DNA from: Prochilodus magdalenae
Lineage: Eukaryota; Chordata; Actinopteri; Characiformes; Prochilodontidae
NCBI GenBank assembly: GCA_024036415.1
Contig: JAMWET010000755.1
Location: forward strand, 1 to 64,000
Direction: 5' to 3'
Length of the DNA stretch: 64,000 nt
Shown here piece after piece: positions 61,131 to 64,000 of this stretch. The notes below the pieces were generated by a model, which saw nothing but the letters and a program-made list of their open reading frames with translations, was not told the DNA's origin and made no database searches. Position numbers and translations under genes: made by a program. Within the stretch, counting starts at the first letter, position 1, and every line of letters begins with the position of its first letter.

Positions 61131-61430
61131 CAGAAGCATTTTGAAACCATTAGGCAAACTTGACACAGGCCACAATGTTTTTTTTGGACAACAGAAGAGT
61201 CTTTCCATGAACATCATTCCTATAAGTGGTCTGTGCAGTTTGTAGTGTCTTCTGCAGGTCTTTGGCACGATGGCCTGTTTGTCTAACCATCACAACCCTG
61301 GATTGATCTACACCCCAATCCTCAGCAGTGCTTTTGTGGCCTTTTCCAGCTTCATGTCTTTCTAGAACACGTCTAACCCCTCTTGAGAACAACAGATTTG
61401 TCAGTAACCAGGATTTGTATGCTGGATTTA
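61060..61430 (-). mobile_element. Second type of Tc1-like transposase relic
   Basis: The minus strand reads RVVMVRQTGHRAKDLQKTLQ, then RNDVHGKTLLLSKKNIVACV-KFA followed by a stop and WFQNASGKLF. KTLLLSKKNI...KFA and the residues after it correspond to the end of the helix-turn-helix and the start of the catalytic domain of Tc1 transposases (KPLLSKKNIAARLKFA type). It is a different subfamily from the element at 59.9-60.7 kb. Confidence 0.65.
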
Positions 61431-62382
61431 TTTAAAGGGCAAACACCTGTAAGACTCACACTTCCAATCTCTTATCTGAAACAGCCAATTAGCTGTTGGA
61501 GAGGTTTTTACACAGGTAAGGCTCACCTACTTTCTGTAACCTGCTCAATGGAAATTACAAGTGTAAGTTATTAAGTTTGGTAGGATTGTATTTGTCTAAA
61601 AAGTCATTTGATCTCTCGGCCTAGGCAAAAGGAATCTGGAATGTGCTTTGCATATTCCACCAGCTCATACGGCTCATGGCTGTCTGGCAGACCTAACCAG
61701 AAGACAACCATTCACAAAGCTCCCATCACAGTGTGTAAATCAGGGAGCTTAGAAACAGAGAGGGGATCCATTTAGGTAAGGTTTACTTAAAAAAAAACAA
61801 AAAAAAAAAACATGAAACACAAAAGTATCCAAAAGTACAAAGCTCAGAAGTTGCCAAAAACCAGAACAGAAAAAAAAAATCCCAGCACCCAGAAGTATTT
61901 CAAAATAATCAACAAAAAGCCCAGAAGGCATTCAAAATGATACAAAAATGAACCACAAAGATGACCAAGGTGGCAAAACACTAACGAGACTGAGAGCCCA
62001 GTCAACAGGGTGGCAGTTAATCCTCCACAAACACTTAGGGAATGGAAGGCTATTAAAGGGAAGGATAATACGCTGGGATAGGGAGCAGGTGAGTGGGGCA
62101 GTTACGGGAGGGGCTAGGTGAAAGGGAGCAGGAGCAAAACTCATCAGAACTCTGAGAGCGTCTCTCTTGAGAAGACCTGACACAGTGTTTGAAGTACTTG
62201 AGGAATTGGGAGTGAGTTTCTTAGAAGAAGGTCTCCAGGCTTCCGTACCTATGAAAAAACAATCTTTACAAATGCCACTTAAGGTCAACTAGGGTCAGCT
62301 CCCTCAAAACATGAAAAATAATGGTTAATCCTGTAATTGCACATACAGCAAGTCAAATATTTTTATAGGCTCTGCCAGAGAG

Positions 62383-62421
<39 letters not shown>

Positions 62422-63785
62422 TATACACAGTGAGAGAGAGAGAGATTTTGGATATTAGATAACATATTAACAGGGTATATATTTGCATAGTGAGGAGGAA
62501 AGTAAAAGAAAGGTAAAAAAAAAGGTAGATACAAAAAGTATTAATGATTAAGAGCGAGGGGAAAATGAATTCCTAGTCCTCCTTCTTTTCTGAAAAAACA
62601 TCCAATGGTGTTTCTGTCTTTCCCTTCACTGTGAGAAGACAAGTCAAGAAACCGGTAGCTTTAGCAAAGACAAAAGCTGGGTGCACTAAATACTGAAAAA
62701 AGTTAGATGTTATTTAGTTGAGTCCCAAGCGTGAAAATACCAAAATGCCTCAATCCAATAATGACTTGCTGCTCACTTGCCAAAGTGGTGCTTTTTGAAA
62801 GAGTACTGATTTATTAAATATTTCTTCTAGTTAAAATATAGATAAAACAAATTAAGCCCTAGTTAAATCAATAAAATGGGGAAAAAAATAAGAAAAGCTG
62901 CCAGTAGATCAACAGCAGATTTAACAAAGCCCAGCTAGGCAAACTGGTAGTTTCTGCAGCAGAGTACAAACCATAAGGTCCTTCAACTGGTGCTTTTCCA
63001 GACCTACGACAAAGCCATTTTTGGTTGTAAACCTGGCACATTCTCACTATTGCCGAAGAGCCATAGCTGCCTCCGGCTTGCCCACACTGAACACACTTAT
63101 GGATATTTTTGAATGGTAAAGAGTGGCAGGGGGAGGAGACTGTTTCCCAACAAACACCCCTCCATCCTGATCTAATTAGCTTAAGCCATCTCAGTGTTTA
63201 ACATTGATGTGTTAATAAGGTCTTTTGTAAATTAGTGTTCTAATGAATTGAGTGTTGACTGAGTTTACTGTTTATTAATTGTGGTCTTTCATTTAAATGC
63301 ATACAAGAAACGTTAATCATGTTAATCAAGGAATATTTACTGTGATCCAACATGATAATAAATGTGAGTAAATTGTCATGATTCCGGTGCAAGTATACTC
63401 ATACATGTTTTATGTTATGAACTGATGAACAACTGACAACTAATTGTCATCTGTAGATTGCTGTGTATAAAATAATAAGCTGCTGATGCTTGACCCACAT
63501 GCAAAGGGCATCTAATCCAAGTCAAGATTGAAGACAGAAAACTACTTGAAGAAGGCATTAAGCAGCTTTACACAATGTTTATAACATAAGTTCATATAAC
63601 TTATTAAAGCTTAACTCATCCATGTGATCAGTAAGATTACAGTTGGAGCTTATAAATGTTTACAGTACTTATAGGTAGAGTGGAAATGATAAAATACACT
63701 TCAAAGATCTTTGTTAATAAATGTCCAAGACCATAACTAAAGTGGAACTTGTTTATTCAGTACCCGAGTGTCACCAATATATGAA
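61430..63785. other. Gene-free right flank
   Basis: 61630-61670 and 62700-62830 match the end of flank block 1 (2490-2690). A (GT)n tract lies at 62383-62418. 61740-62300 is a purine-rich dispersed-repeat-like stretch without recognised protein. 63118-63185 repeats 34910-34980. Other parts show nothing. Confidence 0.55.
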
Positions 63786-64000
63786 ACATTGTTTACTAGT
63801 ACGTTTGGCTGTTGTTAATTCAGATCATTAAGGAAACCTGTTTATGTCCCTTGATTATAATGTACTTAAAGATAGTTCTAGTACACTTTTAACTGAAAGA
63901 GCAAAATTAACTAACATTTAACCTATTACTTAACAGCTGCTTTGTAAAACCTATATAACATATAATATAGGCACATTCATAACACAAGCTGCTTACAGAT
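63786..64000. repeat. Duplicated block Q, second copy
   Basis: Runs collinear with 5337-5545 up to the last base of the window (tttggctgttgttaattcag ... cacaagctgcttacagat). In the first copy this block lies 1.7 kb from the 3' end of gene A. Confidence 0.85.

Noticed and set aside
1..64000. CRISPR arrays, bacterial operons, tRNA or rRNA genes
   Set aside because: No regularly spaced short repeats other than micro- and minisatellites, no bacterial gene structure, and no cloverleaf with A and B boxes was recognised by eye.

Overview
This is vertebrate nuclear DNA from a ray-finned fish, most likely an otophysan (catfish, characin or knifefish lineage). The genes have short exons in long AT-rich introns. 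Nearly every intron and spacer carries fish-type transposons: Tc1/mariner, hAT, L2 and CR1/Rex1-like LINEs, BEL/Pao and Ty3/gypsy. No bacterial-type features, CRISPR arrays or recognisable tRNA/rRNA genes were seen. Species cannot be fixed from sequence alone.

The core is a tandem segmental duplication of a minus-strand glycosyltransferase gene of the beta-1,4-N-acetylgalactosaminyltransferase family (CAZy GT12, closest to B4GALNT2). Copy A runs from 19894 down to 7291 and copy B from 52374 down to 46077. I could assemble ten coding exons with good splice sites for each. Nine of the ten exons have matching lengths (exon 10 after allowing for one extra base in A) and every intron phase is conserved. 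Both predict a type II Golgi membrane enzyme of about 461 residues with an intact DXD-type motif. Copy A loses its normal stop by one inserted base, probably a sequence error. A GC-box promoter-like block and a conserved upstream exon candidate lie about 3.3 kb upstream of each copy. A cone-type transducin gamma first coding exon (gngt2) lies between the two copies, matching the mammalian B4GALNT2-GNGT2 neighbourhood.

Layout: 1-7010 is a repeat-rich flank (flank block 1, a minus-strand LINE, block Q); 7.3-19.9 kb is gene A, with BEL/Pao, hAT, Tc1 and L2 relics in its introns; 19.9-24.5 kb is its upstream region; 24.7-26.8 kb is flank block 2; 26.8-39.4 kb is the spacer holding a gypsy protease relic, a solo LTR with target-site duplication, a LINE, the gngt2 exon and a hAT element nested in another repeat; 39.4-45.9 kb is a Ty3/gypsy element with a long open pol frame but no 3' LTR; 46.1-52.4 kb is gene B; 52.4-56.5 kb is its upstream region; 56.6-59.3 kb is a repeat cluster with a rearranged inverted LTR; 59.3-64 kb is flank block 3 ending in a second block Q. 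Because the order flank block then Q precedes gene A on the left, its recurrence at the right edge predicts a third gene copy just outside the window.

The first ~7.7 kb shows insertion-biased single-base differences from its own paralogous copies and a run of 22 G, which looks like an unpolished long-read patch.
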